DNA from: Clostridia bacterium
GTDB lineage: Bacteria > Bacillota > Clostridia > Monoglobales > Firm-18
Length of the DNA stretch: 5,258 nucleotides
Assembly: GCA_017408205.1 (NCBI GenBank)
Contig: JAFQVC010000172.1
Coordinates: 1 to 5,258, forward strand
Reading direction: 5' to 3'
The notes under the pieces are model-generated. The model saw only the letters and a program-made list of their open reading frames with translations, did no database searches and had not been told where the DNA came from. Positions 5,169 to 5,258 of this stretch are shown piece by piece (the stretch's first letter is position 1; every line of letters starts with the position of its first letter). The position numbers and the translations under genes were made by a program.

Positions 5169-5258
5169 TGAAAAGAATAATGCTGGTGGGCAGAAGCGAG
5201 GCGGGTAAAACCACACTCCTGCAAGCCCTCATGAACAAAGAAATCAAATACGAAAAGA
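5168..5258 (+). CDS. pduV: PduV/EutP-type P-loop protein, N-terminal 30 residues only (cut by window edge)
   Basis: Thirty complete codons are visible, starting MKRIMLVGRSEAGKTTLLQAL. A Walker A P-loop (GRSEAGKT, residues 8-15) sits immediately after the first beta-strand, as in PduV and EutP, Ras-like small proteins of propanediol and ethanolamine microcompartment operons (EutP has been reported as an acetate kinase, and PduV has been linked to compartment positioning). Salmonella PduV also begins MKRIMLIG. The ATG overlaps the TAA of the shell gene by 1 nt and has no clear Shine-Dalgarno, so translation is probably coupled. Guanine-specificity motifs (NKxD) lie beyond the edge and cannot be checked. 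Assignment rests on the P-loop register, the N-terminus and the neighbour. Confidence 0.85.
   Translation, partial: MKRIMLVGRSEAGKTTLLQALMNKEIKYEK

Overview
The window looks like chromosome from a low-G+C anaerobic Bacillota (Clostridia-type) bacterium. The A+T-rich intergenic DNA, AGGAGG-type ribosome binding sites, near-consensus housekeeping promoters with 17-bp spacers, and an oxygen-sensitive glycyl radical enzyme all fit this. I cannot name a genus. Two transcription units diverge from one intergenic region of about 313 bp.

Left side (1-1180, minus strand): the head of the division and cell-wall (dcw) cluster. It holds mraZ, a DNA-binding regulator, followed by rsmH (mraW), the 16S rRNA C1402 N4-methyltransferase. 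They overlap by 4 nt (ATGA), and rsmH runs off the left edge after 249 codons.

Middle (1181-1493): a compact divergent control region. The mraZ promoter is TTGATT-N17-TATAAT, preceded by a stretch that fits the full UP-element consensus and followed by three helically phased GTGGT repeats that look like the MraZ operator. The rightward promoter is TTGACT-N17-TATAAT, with three copies of a TTCTGTGTTTT-like word spaced 42 and 21 bp apart. A short leader follows, with an A/T hairpin and a strong ribosome binding site before a GTG start.

Right side (1494-5258, plus strand): the first four genes of a glycyl-radical-enzyme-associated bacterial microcompartment operon. In order they are a B12-independent glycerol/1,2-propanediol dehydratase-type glycyl radical enzyme, its radical SAM activase, a permuted PduU/EutS-type shell protein, and the start of a PduV/EutP-type P-loop protein cut by the right edge. 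The genes touch or overlap by about 1 nt, so one co-translated message is likely. The inferred job is radical dehydration of a vicinal diol to an aldehyde (propionaldehyde or 3-hydroxypropionaldehyde) contained in a protein shell. The aldehyde-processing enzymes and other shell proteins would lie beyond the right edge.

The known families explain all the coding capacity. The less ordinary points are the activase without a ferredoxin-like insert, an extra segment of about 40-50 residues in the dehydratase, no obvious encapsulation tail on the dehydratase, the promoter repeat arrays, and the position of this accessory operon back-to-back with the dcw cluster.
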